Origin: a virus
IMG/VR virus record: IMGVR_UViG_3300006789_000189
Coordinates: 1 to 22,634 of that record
Strand: one strand, 5' to 3'
Length of the DNA stretch: 22,634 bases
This document shows positions 15,925-22,020 of the stretch, piece by piece (position 1 is the stretch's first letter; the number at the start of each line of letters is the position of its first letter). The notes beneath the pieces were generated by a model. The model was given only the letters and a program-made list of their open reading frames with translations, searched no databases and was not told the DNA's origin. Position numbers and translations under genes: made by a program.

Positions 15925-16305
15925 ATGAAAGAATTTATAGTCCCCGGATGTTTAGCAATTTTCACTCTATTCATTGGTTGGATTGGACGTATTAAAGCAA
16001 AGTCAGATAAAGCAGACGTGGAAAAAATCGTGAAAGATGAATTAATTTCAACTAATAAAGAGATTGAAGAACTTAAAAAGAAGCAAGAGTTTTTCAAAAA
16101 TGCCATTCAAGAAATAACAAGATACAACGAACTGGCCGCGGAAAAATCAAAGAATACGAGAAAGAATATTCAAGAAACTTTAGACCGCCAAGAGAAAGAC
16201 TTTAAAGACTTTGCAGAAGAACAAAGGCTGCACAATGAAAAGATGTTTAAAAAGGTCGGGGAGATCATAACAAAGCAAGCCGTTATGGATGCAACGCATC
16301 AATGA
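15925..16305 (+). CDS. inner-membrane spanin-like (Rz-like) protein
   Basis: A 126-residue protein with one N-terminal membrane segment (about residues 4-20, FIVPGCLAIFTLFIGWI) and a long, highly charged coiled coil to the C-terminus. This is the shape of an i-spanin, an inner-membrane protein that spans the periplasm and joins an outer-membrane lipoprotein to fuse the membranes at the end of lysis. The paired lipoprotein gene overlaps its end by 4 bases (ATGA). It starts with ATG seven bases after AAGG, following a 74-base AT-rich gap. A holin-like or uncharacterised membrane role is the alternative. Confidence 0.6.
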   Translation: MKEFIVPGCLAIFTLFIGWIGRIKAKSDKADVEKIVKDELISTNKEIEELKKKQEFFKNAIQEITRYNELAAEKSKNTRKNIQETLDRQEKDFKDFAEEQRLHNEKMFKKVGEIITKQAVMDATHQ

Positions 16306-16478
16306 AGATTCTCTTCTTATCCTTGGTTATATTCCTTTCCTCTTGTACGATGACTGTAAAAAGCCCCGCGACTCAAATAGAGTATACAGGGGCTATATCA
16401 GAAAAGGGCATTTCAATCACTGCCGTTCCGCCGTTCTGGAAGTGGGCTGTTGACCTTTATAGTCACCTCTCTCAATAG
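16302..16478 (+). CDS. small outer-membrane spanin-like lipoprotein (Rz1-like)
   Basis: A 58-residue protein with a lipoprotein signal peptide, MKILFLSLVIFLSSC, with lipobox L-S-S-C at residues 12-15. Processing would leave a peptide of about 44 residues anchored by Cys15, containing a Pro-rich segment and ending in WKWAVDLYSHLSQ. Together with the overlapping upstream coiled-coil gene this fits an o-spanin of a two-component spanin. It implies a Gram-negative host. The frame is too short to be picked up by simple length filters. Its last 62 bases overlap the end of the CII-like gene on the other strand. Confidence 0.7.
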   Translation: MKILFLSLVIFLSSCTMTVKSPATQIEYTGAISEKGISITAVPPFWKWAVDLYSHLSQ

Positions 16479-16878
16479 CTGCAAACAAAGCCTGAACTAT
16501 CGCGCTACAGTCGGCCCATTCCTTTTTAATCTTTTTATACTCCGCTTCAGTCACTTTTCCATCAAGTAAGCTTTCAGCTAAGACATTCATTAACTCTGTG
16601 AATTCTTTCAGTAATGCCGGGATAACAGTGAAATCAGAAGCGCCTAATCTCTTCACGTCCCGGAAGAAAAAACCGTCTTGACTTGCTGCCAGGTATTGTA
16701 TAATCCTGTCGCCGTCTTCAGCATTCATGAAACCGATTACCTTGTCAAGCATAGAGTGTTTTGCCCGTCCGTCAATTTCGCGAACTACGGTATTTCTATG
16801 ACAACCTATATTAAACGCGATCTCTTTTATATTGCGCTCTGACGTTTCTTTTAATAGCTTCTGGTGTTCTTTATTCAT
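16417..16878 (-). CDS. CII/CP76-like phage regulatory protein
   Basis: A 153-residue protein that begins with a helix-turn-helix region (roughly residues 15-33, SERNIKEIAFNIGCHRNTV) and continues with SMLDKVIGFMNAEDGDRIIQYLA and GFFFRDVKRL. This resembles the phage regulatory CII (CP76) family. The rest is helical. It would bind DNA and control lysogeny- or replication-related genes. It is the last gene of the leftward operon, overlaps the upstream nuclease gene by 4 bases, and its 3' end overlaps the lipoprotein gene on the plus strand. A regulator at the far end of the operon, exposed to antisense transcription from the late region, is unusual. Confidence 0.6.
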   Translation of the reverse strand: MNKEHQKLLKETSERNIKEIAFNIGCHRNTVVREIDGRAKHSMLDKVIGFMNAEDGDRIIQYLAASQDGFFFRDVKRLGASDFTVIPALLKEFTELMNVLAESLLDGKVTEAEYKKIKKEWADCSAIVQALFAAIERGDYKGQQPTSRTAERQ

Positions 16879-17210
16879 TTTACATGATCCTTTATAATTA
16901 ATCCCGCGGCTTCTCTTATCGCCGTAAATACTCTTTCAATCTTTGATACATCTTCTAAGCTTTCACAAAGAAAATACATTCCTTTCCACTCTTCTTTAAA
17001 CTTCAATTCTCCTATAGAAAGCTTTCTTGCAGATGGGGAAAGGCTGCCGTCTTTTATTTCAATTGTCGCGGTCAGCTTATCCCTTGCTATAATAATATCT
17101 ACACAGTTTTTTAGCTGGTGGGTGTGCAAAACGCTAAAGCCTAGCTGTCTAAACTTGGCAACGATCTGTTTTTGGTTTCCGTCAACTTTGGCAGCTCTTC
17201 TGAAAGTCAC
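16875..17210 (-). CDS. VRR-NUC-like nuclease (Holliday-junction resolvase type)
   Basis: A 111-residue small nuclease. The features are a basic start (RRAAKVDGNQKQIVAKFRQLG), then CVDIII-type strand with Asp38, and the E-x-K pair in TIEIKDG (Glu51, Lys53), followed by PSARKLSIGELKF. This is the pattern of phage VRR-NUC domains of the PD-(D/E)XK superfamily, which cleave branched DNA such as Holliday junctions. The start is GTG at 17210, with AAGGAG about ten bases upstream. It lies downstream of the recombination genes in the same operon, consistent with resolving recombination intermediates. Confidence 0.75.
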   Translation of the reverse strand: MTFRRAAKVDGNQKQIVAKFRQLGFSVLHTHQLKNCVDIIIARDKLTATIEIKDGSLSPSARKLSIGELKFKEEWKGMYFLCESLEDVSKIERVFTAIREAAGLIIKDHVK

Positions 17211-17259
17211 TTGTATTATTCTCCTTTTTAGCTATATTGCAGTATAAATTTGTTCCCTG

Positions 17260-17308
17260 CCCCGCGGCCTTCTCTCCCTATCTCCTGCCGCGGGGTTCCT
17301 TTTTTATT
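17260..17308 (+). terminator. GC-rich hairpin, rightward terminator candidate
   Basis: CCCCGCGGC (17260-17268) pairs perfectly with GCCGCGGGG (17287-17295) around an 18-base pyrimidine-rich loop. In the rightward sense the stem is followed by TTCCTTTTTTATT, giving a credible terminator although the loop is long. In the leftward sense no T-run follows. It lies in the gap between the SSB-like and nuclease genes, and would stop late transcripts that have run past the lysis genes and across two minus-strand genes. Leftward it might only slow polymerase or act as an mRNA processing or stability element. Confidence 0.6.
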
Positions 17309-17318
17309 AGATTCTACT

Positions 17319-17621
17319 TTAAAATGGTATTTCTGACTCTGGAACTTCTGTTAAATTTCCGGGCATTGGTGGCGGCTCGAAGGCTGGCGCGGGTTGCTGT
17401 TGAGGCTGGCTGTTTTGAGGCTCCCATGTATCAAGCTCGGCGTATACCTTACCAGACTGCCCACGCTTAACACTGACATTTACCCAACCGTTTTTATTGT
17501 GAGTATCAAGCCAGGCTTTAATCTCGTCAACTTTAAAAGATAATGAGCACAGTACAAAGTCCGGCGCGCGGTCGTTTCTCTTGGCTATTAATCCATCTAC
17601 AAATATTTTATCGTTGTTCAT
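17319..17621 (-). CDS. SSB-like protein with acidic IPF tail
   Basis: A 100-residue protein. The N-terminal 68 residues (DKIFVDGLIAKRNDRAPDFVLCSLSF..., GWVNVSVKRGQSGKVYAELDTW) look like a compact beta fold. A Gln/Pro-rich linker follows (70-90), and the last six residues, ESEIPF, match the acidic C-terminal tip of bacterial SSB proteins that docks partner proteins. It probably binds single-stranded DNA or acts as a co-factor for the annealing protein and exonuclease in the same operon. The N-terminus is too short for a classic full SSB domain. One base separates it from the upstream coiled-coil gene. Confidence 0.65.
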   Translation of the reverse strand: MNNDKIFVDGLIAKRNDRAPDFVLCSLSFKVDEIKAWLDTHNKNGWVNVSVKRGQSGKVYAELDTWEPQNSQPQQQPAPAFEPPPMPGNLTEVPESEIPF

Positions 17622-17622
17622 T

Positions 17623-17991
17623 TTATGCCATCCTTACAATTTTATTTCTTAGTTGTTCGTTTTCTCTTCTTAGATCTTCATAACCGTTTTCTTTAAGATC
17701 CTTTAACTCTTCTTCAAGACGTTTATTAATGCCGTCAATTTGCTCAATGCTTACAAGCAAGCCCTTAACGTATTGGTAGGATTGAGAATTATTATACCAC
17801 TCCGATAAAGAATCGTTCGCGGATTGGTAAGATTCTTTCACTTCCTTAATCTCTTCTTTATGCTCAATCTTTAATTTAGATATTTTTTTGAGGTTGTTAT
17901 TTACTGCATCATAATATCCTATGGTTTGGATAAGTAGATCAACCTTATTAAGCTTTGAGAGCATCATTATTTCGTCTTCTCTTGTTCTCAT
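17623..17991 (-). CDS. coiled-coil hypothetical protein
   Basis: A 122-residue protein that is almost wholly helical and charged, with coiled coil from about residue 30 to the end (KISKLKIEHKEEIKEVKES and KRLEEELKDLKENG are typical). No known domain was recognised. It is flanked by the exonuclease (4-base overlap) and the SSB-like gene, so it is probably made with the recombination proteins and may be an adaptor for them. The ATG is preceded by AAGGAG inside the upstream gene. Confidence 0.6.
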   Translation of the reverse strand: MRTREDEIMMLSKLNKVDLLIQTIGYYDAVNNNLKKISKLKIEHKEEIKEVKESYQSANDSLSEWYNNSQSYQYVKGLLVSIEQIDGINKRLEEELKDLKENGYEDLRRENEQLRNKIVRMA

Positions 17992-18791
17992 TTTTCTAAC
18001 TCCTTTACTAGTTCATTTATATAATTTTGACACATTGCAACGCGTTCTTTAACCTTGTCAATAACTGCCGTATCACGCTCAATATGAAAAAGTTTGTATT
18101 TATATTTTGTGTCTATGTTTCTGTAAGTCATATACTTTCGGACCTCATGAAAAACGGCGCTTCCTTCTTCGCTCTTGTAATCAATGCCGGAATGATAACA
18201 TTGGCTTTTAGCTTCACGCTCGATTAGGTGAAAAGGCGCATCCATGAGAGTGTAAGCAAGTGTAGCTTTAGGCTTATCGTACAACTCCATATAACATTGT
18301 AACTGGTAGTAGTAATCCTTGTTTTTAATCCCATAATCATAAAGTGGGAAGGTGTCGAAATCCCAAGAATTCTTAATATCAATAATTGTGTCACTGGTGA
18401 CAATATCAGCGGTTCCGGTTAAAAAATCATTCTCTTTATATTCTTGGCACTTTTCCCAGTTTTCCAATAGTATTTGATTCAAAAATTCTATGCTTTGGTT
18501 TTCGCAAAAATTCCCTTTATCCGTATACTTAGACCGGAATTCTTTACGCCGCTTATAGATCTTCTCTTTTCGCCATTTTTGGCAGAATGTCTTAAGTCCT
18601 GCGGGTAATGGCGGATTGTTCAAAATTCCTATAAGCTTGTCATTCTCCGCAGCTTGTAAGGCGGTTAATTCTTTACCCGCTTTGACTTTATCCTGGAAGG
18701 TTTTAAGCTTCTTTTGTTGAGGCTCAGAAAGCCCCACATTTCCGGCCATGATGGAACCACAGGCTGAAGCCCTAATTTTAAAAGTCTTCAT
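17988..18791 (-). CDS. YqaJ-like recombination exonuclease
   Basis: A 267-residue nuclease of the PD-(D/E)XK type used with phage annealing proteins, like lambda Exo or YqaJ. Catalytic positions can be placed: Glu97 in the NFCENQSIEFLNQ helix, Asp129 in LTGTADIV, Asp138-x-Lys140 in IIDIKNSWDFDTFP, and the later QLQCYM stretch with Gln163/Gln165 and Tyr167. It would resect double-stranded ends 5' to 3', leaving single strands for the ERF protein encoded just upstream. The ATGA overlap and a CGGAG ribosome site link the two genes. Confidence 0.85.
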   Translation of the reverse strand: MKTFKIRASACGSIMAGNVGLSEPQQKKLKTFQDKVKAGKELTALQAAENDKLIGILNNPPLPAGLKTFCQKWRKEKIYKRRKEFRSKYTDKGNFCENQSIEFLNQILLENWEKCQEYKENDFLTGTADIVTSDTIIDIKNSWDFDTFPLYDYGIKNKDYYYQLQCYMELYDKPKATLAYTLMDAPFHLIEREAKSQCYHSGIDYKSEEGSAVFHEVRKYMTYRNIDTKYKYKLFHIERDTAVIDKVKERVAMCQNYINELVKELEK

Positions 18792-19390
18792 TTACTCAAC
18801 TCCGTTAGTTCTTTTTTACGCTGTTCATAGGCGGCGACAATAACCGGATCACTTTTATATAGTGCGAATGAATCCGCTTTAGCTTTCTTCTCTTCGAGCT
18901 TCTGGAGATTATCGGCAAGTTTAAAAGCGCTTATGATTTGTTGCGGCTTTGGTGCTTGGGGCGGTTGCGGCTTTGTCGGTGCTGTATAATTCGGCTTCTT
19001 TGGAGTGCTTGCCGCTTGCCCGTCATCGTCTTCAGAGGGAATTCCGAGTATAGATTGATAAGCATAACGGCGGGCGTACGTAATCGCCGACCCCATGCCT
19101 TGTGGATCAAGCTTTGCACACTTCAAAAGTAAAGTATCTTCAATCCACTGTCCGCTATTGTGCATTAATAGCGTTGTAACTCCGGCTTGCGTCTCGTTAG
19201 TTACGGGAAACTGTGAAACACTTAAACCGTTATTCATTAACGCGTCTTTAGCACAATGTATTACTTCTTCAAGATTGGCGTATTTGGACTTAAAATACGG
19301 GTTAGCCGCTTTTTTCTTTGCTCCGCTCATTTCAGACTGCGCCTTACATAATGCCCCGGCTAAGTCCTTAATGTCTTCTGATTTATTCAT
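18788..19390 (-). CDS. erf: ERF-family single-strand annealing protein
   Basis: A 200-residue protein with clear ERF family marks. These are ANPYFKSKYANLEEV (29-43), the NNGLSVSQFPV stretch, TLLMHNSGQWIE (73-84), GSAITYARRYAYQSILGI (100-117) and the acidic EDDDG (120-124). A Pro/Lys-rich linker and a helical C-terminus follow. ERF proteins bind single-stranded DNA and anneal complementary strands during phage recombination and end repair. It follows the small RHH-like gene directly with AAGGGGTG upstream and precedes the exonuclease. This pairing forms a complete exonuclease-annealase module. Confidence 0.92.
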   Translation of the reverse strand: MNKSEDIKDLAGALCKAQSEMSGAKKKAANPYFKSKYANLEEVIHCAKDALMNNGLSVSQFPVTNETQAGVTTLLMHNSGQWIEDTLLLKCAKLDPQGMGSAITYARRYAYQSILGIPSEDDDGQAASTPKKPNYTAPTKPQPPQAPKPQQIISAFKLADNLQKLEEKKAKADSFALYKSDPVIVAAYEQRKKELTELSK

Positions 19391-19537
19391 TTACTTCACC
19401 CCTTTGTATTTGTTTGGAAATTCGGACTTTACCAAGTCTTTAACTATCCGGCTAATCGGTCGGCCAGTAAAGCCTTTGGCAGCGACTAGCACGTCATAGG
19501 TGAAACTATCTATCTTAATAGATTTATATTCTTTCAT
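19391..19537 (-). CDS. small ribbon-helix-helix-like protein
   Basis: A 48-residue protein, MKEYKSIKIDSFTYDVLVAA then GRPISRIVKDLVKSEF, with the strand-helix-helix pattern of Arc/CopG-type repressors. A longer frame begins upstream, but I take the ATG at 19537 because AGAGGA lies four bases before it and the extension is hydrophobic translation of a promoter region. It is the first gene after the leftward promoter and so could autoregulate the divergent promoter region. The family match is by pattern only. Confidence 0.55.
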   Translation of the reverse strand: MKEYKSIKIDSFTYDVLVAAKGFTGRPISRIVKDLVKSEFPNKYKGVK

Positions 19538-19570
19538 ACATCCTCTGTTTTTGGTTAATGTTACGAGGTT

Positions 19571-19599
19571 ATTATATTGCCGTTGTGGAGGTATTGCAA
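19571..19599 (-). promoter_or_regulatory. leftward promoter of the recombination operon
   Basis: Read on the minus strand, TTGCAA (19599-19594) is followed after exactly 17 bases by TATAAT (19576-19571). This is a near-consensus sigma-70-like promoter, with the first gene's start about 35 bases downstream of the -10 box. The -35 box is preceded by AC (ACTTGCAA), the same octamer as the opposing promoter, and the spacer contains CTCCACA. Confidence 0.75.
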
Positions 19600-19649
19600 G
19601 TCCATTAAACACTAAATTCAAAATAAATGTAGAAAAAAGTAGAATACAC

Positions 19650-19678
19650 TTGCAAAGGTAGAACTCCACACTTATACT
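19650..19678 (+). promoter_or_regulatory. rightward promoter of the small-gene operon
   Basis: TTGCAA (19650-19655), a 17-base spacer and TATACT (19673-19678) make a sigma-70-like promoter that would start transcription near 19685, about 25 bases before the first gene. ACTTGCAA and the heptamer CTCCACA (19664-19670) are shared with the opposing promoter 50 bases away. This suggests a common regulator binding both. Confidence 0.7.
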
Positions 19679-19709
19679 ACCTACATAACCAAAACGGAGA
19701 ATGAAGAAA

Positions 19710-19895
19710 ATGAATAACCTGAACTATAGAATTGAAATTCAAAAAACACTTATTCAAACACTTAAAGATAATATAGAATTTGCAATGAGTCGCTTAGAGA
19801 ACCCAAGAAGCAGAAAATCAAAATGGGAGAATGCAATATTAGCAAATAAAGAAGCTATAAAGTCAGCAGAACAAGTACTATCTAAACTAATCTAA
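19710..19895 (+). CDS. small helical protein, unrecognised
   Basis: A 61-residue charged helical protein (NNLNYRIEIQKTLIQTLKDN...). Two in-frame ATG codons exist at 19701 and 19710. The second is chosen because CGGAGA ends directly before the first. The equivalent spacing is also used by the next gene, where the earlier ATG is out of frame. It is the first gene of the rightward early operon. No function can be given; its size fits small phage host-takeover or regulatory proteins. Confidence 0.55.
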   Translation: MNNLNYRIEIQKTLIQTLKDNIEFAMSRLENPRSRKSKWENAILANKEAIKSAEQVLSKLI

Positions 19896-19896
19896 A

Positions 19897-19908
19897 GCCC
19901 TTCGGGGC
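19897..19908 (+). other. UUCG tetraloop hairpin
   Basis: GCCC-TTCG-GGGC forms a short, very stable stem capped by a UUCG tetraloop two bases after the stop codon of the preceding small gene. No T-run follows in the rightward sense, so it is more likely an mRNA boundary or stability element than a terminator. Confidence 0.45.
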
Positions 19909-19927
19909 AAAAACGGAGAATGAAGAA

Positions 19928-20104
19928 ATGAACATTGAACAAGCAATAGAATCAATACAGGAGCTGCAAAAAAAAGACGGCTCAAAATATGAGCAAGATC
20001 TTTTAGGAATGGCGGAGGCTGCTTTAGTTGACCTTGTCAATTACTATAGCGACGGCCCACAAAGCTTTAACACCGAAATAATGATTAAGGAGTTTACCAA
20101 ATGA
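19928..20104 (+). CDS. small acidic helical protein, unrecognised
   Basis: A 58-residue protein beginning MNIEQAIESIQELQKKDG and ending MIKEFTK, with mixed acidic and hydrophobic helical content. CGGAGA and the leader AACGGAGAATGAAGAA repeat those of the previous gene almost exactly. Here the upstream ATG opens a three-codon frame ending in TGA that overlaps the true start. Its own stop overlaps the next ATG (ATGA). It is too short for length-filtered gene finding but is tightly packed in the operon. The function is unknown. Confidence 0.6.
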   Translation: MNIEQAIESIQELQKKDGSKYEQDLLGMAEAALVDLVNYYSDGPQSFNTEIMIKEFTK

Positions 20105-20517
20105 CAGCAAACGCGACACGACCAACGAAGACCAAAGCAGGCGGCCCGCACCACTGCAATCAGTTAAAGAACCTGCAAGAGACTCACGCGGCATTAGAAA
20201 ATAAACACACTATCCTCCAGAGAAGTTTTGACACTAGCTTGAAAAAAATATCTAAAATGGAGAGACATGAGCAATTTTTAAAAACCTCATTAGATAGCTA
20301 TATTGAAGAGCTTAATATCTCTCATAAAAGGTTTAACGATATAAGATTAGACATTAAATCTTATAAAAAGCTACTCAGTGATCTAGGCGAAGAAGTAAAC
20401 GCCCTGGAAGAAGACAATAAAGACTTGAATCATATCGGCCAACTTTGGCGAGCTTGCTCCGTCTTTTTAGTTGCCGCTTTGATAGTCGCGGCCGTAATGG
20501 TTGGGGGGATAAAATGA
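20101..20517 (+). CDS. coiled-coil protein with C-terminal membrane anchor
   Basis: A 138-residue protein. A basic N-terminus (about 1-18) is followed by coiled coil from about 20 to 112, then a single hydrophobic segment at about 116-136 (LWRACSVFLVAALIVAAVMV) near the C-terminus. This is the layout of a tail-anchored inner-membrane protein with its bulk in the cytoplasm. No known family was recognised. In an early operon such a protein could tether phage processes to the membrane or interfere with host functions, but this is a guess. It overlaps both neighbours by 4 bases. Confidence 0.6.
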   Translation: MTANATRPTKTKAGGPHHCNQLKNLQETHAALENKHTILQRSFDTSLKKISKMERHEQFLKTSLDSYIEELNISHKRFNDIRLDIKSYKKLLSDLGEEVNALEEDNKDLNHIGQLWRACSVFLVAALIVAAVMVGGIK

Positions 20518-20954
20518 GAGAGATTAAGTTTAGAGCGTGGGATTCTGAGCGTAAAAGGATGTGTGTGGATAGAAATTGGGTGGAGTATCAGCATTATAAA
20601 TGTGGGACGATGAAGGCTATTAATAATAGCAGAAAAGGGGCTACGCAAGATCTTATTATCATGCAATTCACCGGACTGCTCGATAAGAACGGCAAGGATA
20701 TTTACGAGGGGGATATATTAAAGATGCCTTATTACACTTGTTTACCGCCTGAATATGGTGTTGAAGATGATGAGGGTTTTTATATTGGCGCAGTGAGCTT
20801 TATTCCCTCAAAGGGTTTTTGTATCCCGAAATGTTTAAAATATTCAGATGTTGAAGAAGAGAATAAGCTTGTTAAAGTTTGTCGATATTTTCAAATAAGG
20901 GCAGGCTTGGAAATCATCGGCAATATTCACGAGAACGGGGAGCTACTAAAATGA
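20514..20954 (+). CDS. YopX-like protein
   Basis: A 146-residue protein that opens MREIKFRAWDSERKRM, has IIMQFTGLLDKNGKDIYEGDIL in the middle and closes with LEIIGNIHENGELL. These are the hallmark stretches of the YopX family found widely in phages and prophages. Its molecular role is not established. The ATG at 20514 is chosen over a longer frame because it lies in an ATGA overlap with the previous stop, after a GGGGGG ribosome-site-like stretch, and begins exactly at the family's usual N-terminus. Confidence 0.88.
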   Translation: MREIKFRAWDSERKRMCVDRNWVEYQHYKCGTMKAINNSRKGATQDLIIMQFTGLLDKNGKDIYEGDILKMPYYTCLPPEYGVEDDEGFYIGAVSFIPSKGFCIPKCLKYSDVEEENKLVKVCRYFQIRAGLEIIGNIHENGELLK

Positions 20955-21115
20955 ACTACCAAGAAGCATGGAACGAGTTGAAAGGAGATCTGGAAAGGAT
21001 GAAACTTTTGTTTATTGAATTCGGCGGGGGCAAATATCACGAGGGATATATTGAAGCCATTAAAGAAACTGAAGATATTATAAAAACAATTGAAATTAGC
21101 CAGGAAGATATATAA
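20951..21115 (+). CDS. small helical protein, unrecognised
   Basis: A 54-residue protein (MNYQEAWNELKGDLERMKLL...) with two helices separated by a Gly-rich GGGKYHEGY turn. The ATG overlaps the YopX-like gene's stop (ATGA), and GGGGAGC lies upstream; a longer open frame to the left would overlap YopX by 75 bases and is not used. No family was recognised, but small phage proteins with this coiled, Glu/Lys-rich character are common in early operons. Confidence 0.6.
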   Translation: MNYQEAWNELKGDLERMKLLFIEFGGGKYHEGYIEAIKETEDIIKTIEISQEDI

Positions 21116-21241
21116 ATGACAATTAGAGAACATCTAAAAGAGTCAATAAAAATCCAGCGTGAATATCCTAATAAATGTTCATTTTCGGAAATAAAAAAGA
21201 GCTGGCCTTTAAGAGAGTCAGTTAAAAAGGTAAAAAAATGA
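21116..21241 (+). CDS. 41-residue protein, unrecognised
   Basis: A short frame, MTIREHLKESIKIQREYPNK followed by a Cys, a Ser/Lys-rich stretch and a basic end. It starts directly after the previous stop, with CAGGAAG upstream, and ends in an ATGA overlap with the ASCH gene. Its tight packing between two genes with matching spacing is the main evidence that it is translated. The function is unknown; it is basic (pI high by eye). Confidence 0.5.
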   Translation: MTIREHLKESIKIQREYPNKCSFSEIKKSWPLRESVKKVKK

Positions 21242-21558
21242 AAACACTACACCTAATACTAAAAAAGAAATGGTTTGACATGATCATTTCAGGCGAAAAA
21301 AAAGAAGAGTACCGAGATCTTACTAATCATTGGCGTAGTAGATTATTAGATAATACGGGGAATTATAAAAATTTCGATACAATAACTTTCACCAATGGAT
21401 ATGCTAAGACAGCGCCCCGCTTTATTATTGAGTTTCAAGGGATTTATGAAGGATTTGGTGTTGAGTCTTGGGGAGCAAGTCCAAATAAATCATATTATGT
21501 CATCCAGCTTGGTGACATCCTGGCAGTATCAAGAAGTGGAAGAACAAATGACAAATAA
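21238..21558 (+). CDS. ASCH-domain protein
   Basis: A 106-residue protein with the ASCH fold signature. These are KTLHLILKKKWFDMIISGEK at the start, the conserved GEKKEEYRDL (19-28), W32, FDTITFTNGY (46-55) and a strand YYVIQLGDIL (86-95). ASCH domains are PUA-like and bind RNA or modified nucleosides. In phages they may act in transcript or RNA-linked regulation, or in nucleoside processing. It follows the 41-residue gene by ATGA overlap, and its last 11 bases overlap the start of the next gene. Confidence 0.85.
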   Translation: MKTLHLILKKKWFDMIISGEKKEEYRDLTNHWRSRLLDNTGNYKNFDTITFTNGYAKTAPRFIIEFQGIYEGFGVESWGASPNKSYYVIQLGDILAVSRSGRTNDK

Positions 21559-21745
21559 CCGCGACTTTAAAAATGAATTGGAAATATTTAAAAAATCATT
21601 GTCTGAAGTTGTCGAGCTATCAGAAAAGGATTCAGAAACCTTTCCTCTAGAAGAGGTTTACAGCGATTTGACAATGTGCCTGAAAGACCTAATCAAAGAA
21701 GATAATCATATTTTAGTAAGACTTAATAAGCGGGGTGCGAAATGA
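21548..21745 (+). CDS. small acidic helical protein, unrecognised
   Basis: A 65-residue acidic protein (MTNNRDFKNELEIFKKSLSE...) ending in LNKRGAK. The ATG at 21548 is preferred to the frame opening at 21395, which lies inside the ASCH gene; GGAAG lies six bases upstream. Its end shares the codons for LNKRGA with the end of the next gene and carries a GCGGGG ribosome-site-like stretch for it. No function is recognised. Confidence 0.55.
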   Translation: MTNNRDFKNELEIFKKSLSEVVELSEKDSETFPLEEVYSDLTMCLKDLIKEDNHILVRLNKRGAK

Positions 21746-22020
21746 ATTATAAAATACAAGAAGTGCTCGAAATGCTTGACTGCGAAGAAAGCATATCAGA
21801 AAATACAACCAATGCACTATTTCAGATTGAGCAGAATTATATTGATGATATCGATAATCTAAAATCAAATTTAAGAAGAAAGCATGATATTTTAACAAAT
21901 AATAATTGTGCAATCACTGATTTTTCGAAAGTCTCAAAGAAGAGAAATGATACTATAAAAGATCTTAAGGAAGAATTAAAAATACTTAAAAAGAAACTTA
22001 ACAAGCGGGGCGCGGAGTGA
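21742..22020 (+). CDS. coiled-coil protein, unrecognised
   Basis: A 92-residue protein with an acidic N-terminal helix (EVLEMLDCEESISEN) and a Lys/Glu-rich coiled coil at the C-terminus (about 62-90, KKRNDTIKDLKEELKILKKKL), ending NKRGAE. The ATG overlaps the previous stop (ATGA). It is the last gene of the rightward early operon; after it the sequence changes to a promoter and structured leader. No family was recognised. Confidence 0.6.
   Translation: MNYKIQEVLEMLDCEESISENTTNALFQIEQNYIDDIDNLKSNLRRKHDILTNNNCAITDFSKVSKKRNDTIKDLKEELKILKKKLNKRGAE

Noticed and set aside
16362-16394. Hairpin AGCCCC/GGGGCT with inner ACTC/GAGT in the lipoprotein gene
   Set aside because: No T-run follows in either direction, so it is not a terminator; it may be chance or an mRNA structure with no evidence of function.
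17237-17470. 77-codon open frame on the plus strand opposite the SSB-like gene
   Set aside because: It runs through the GC-rich hairpin and antisense to a gene with an SSB-type tail; no coding signs of its own.
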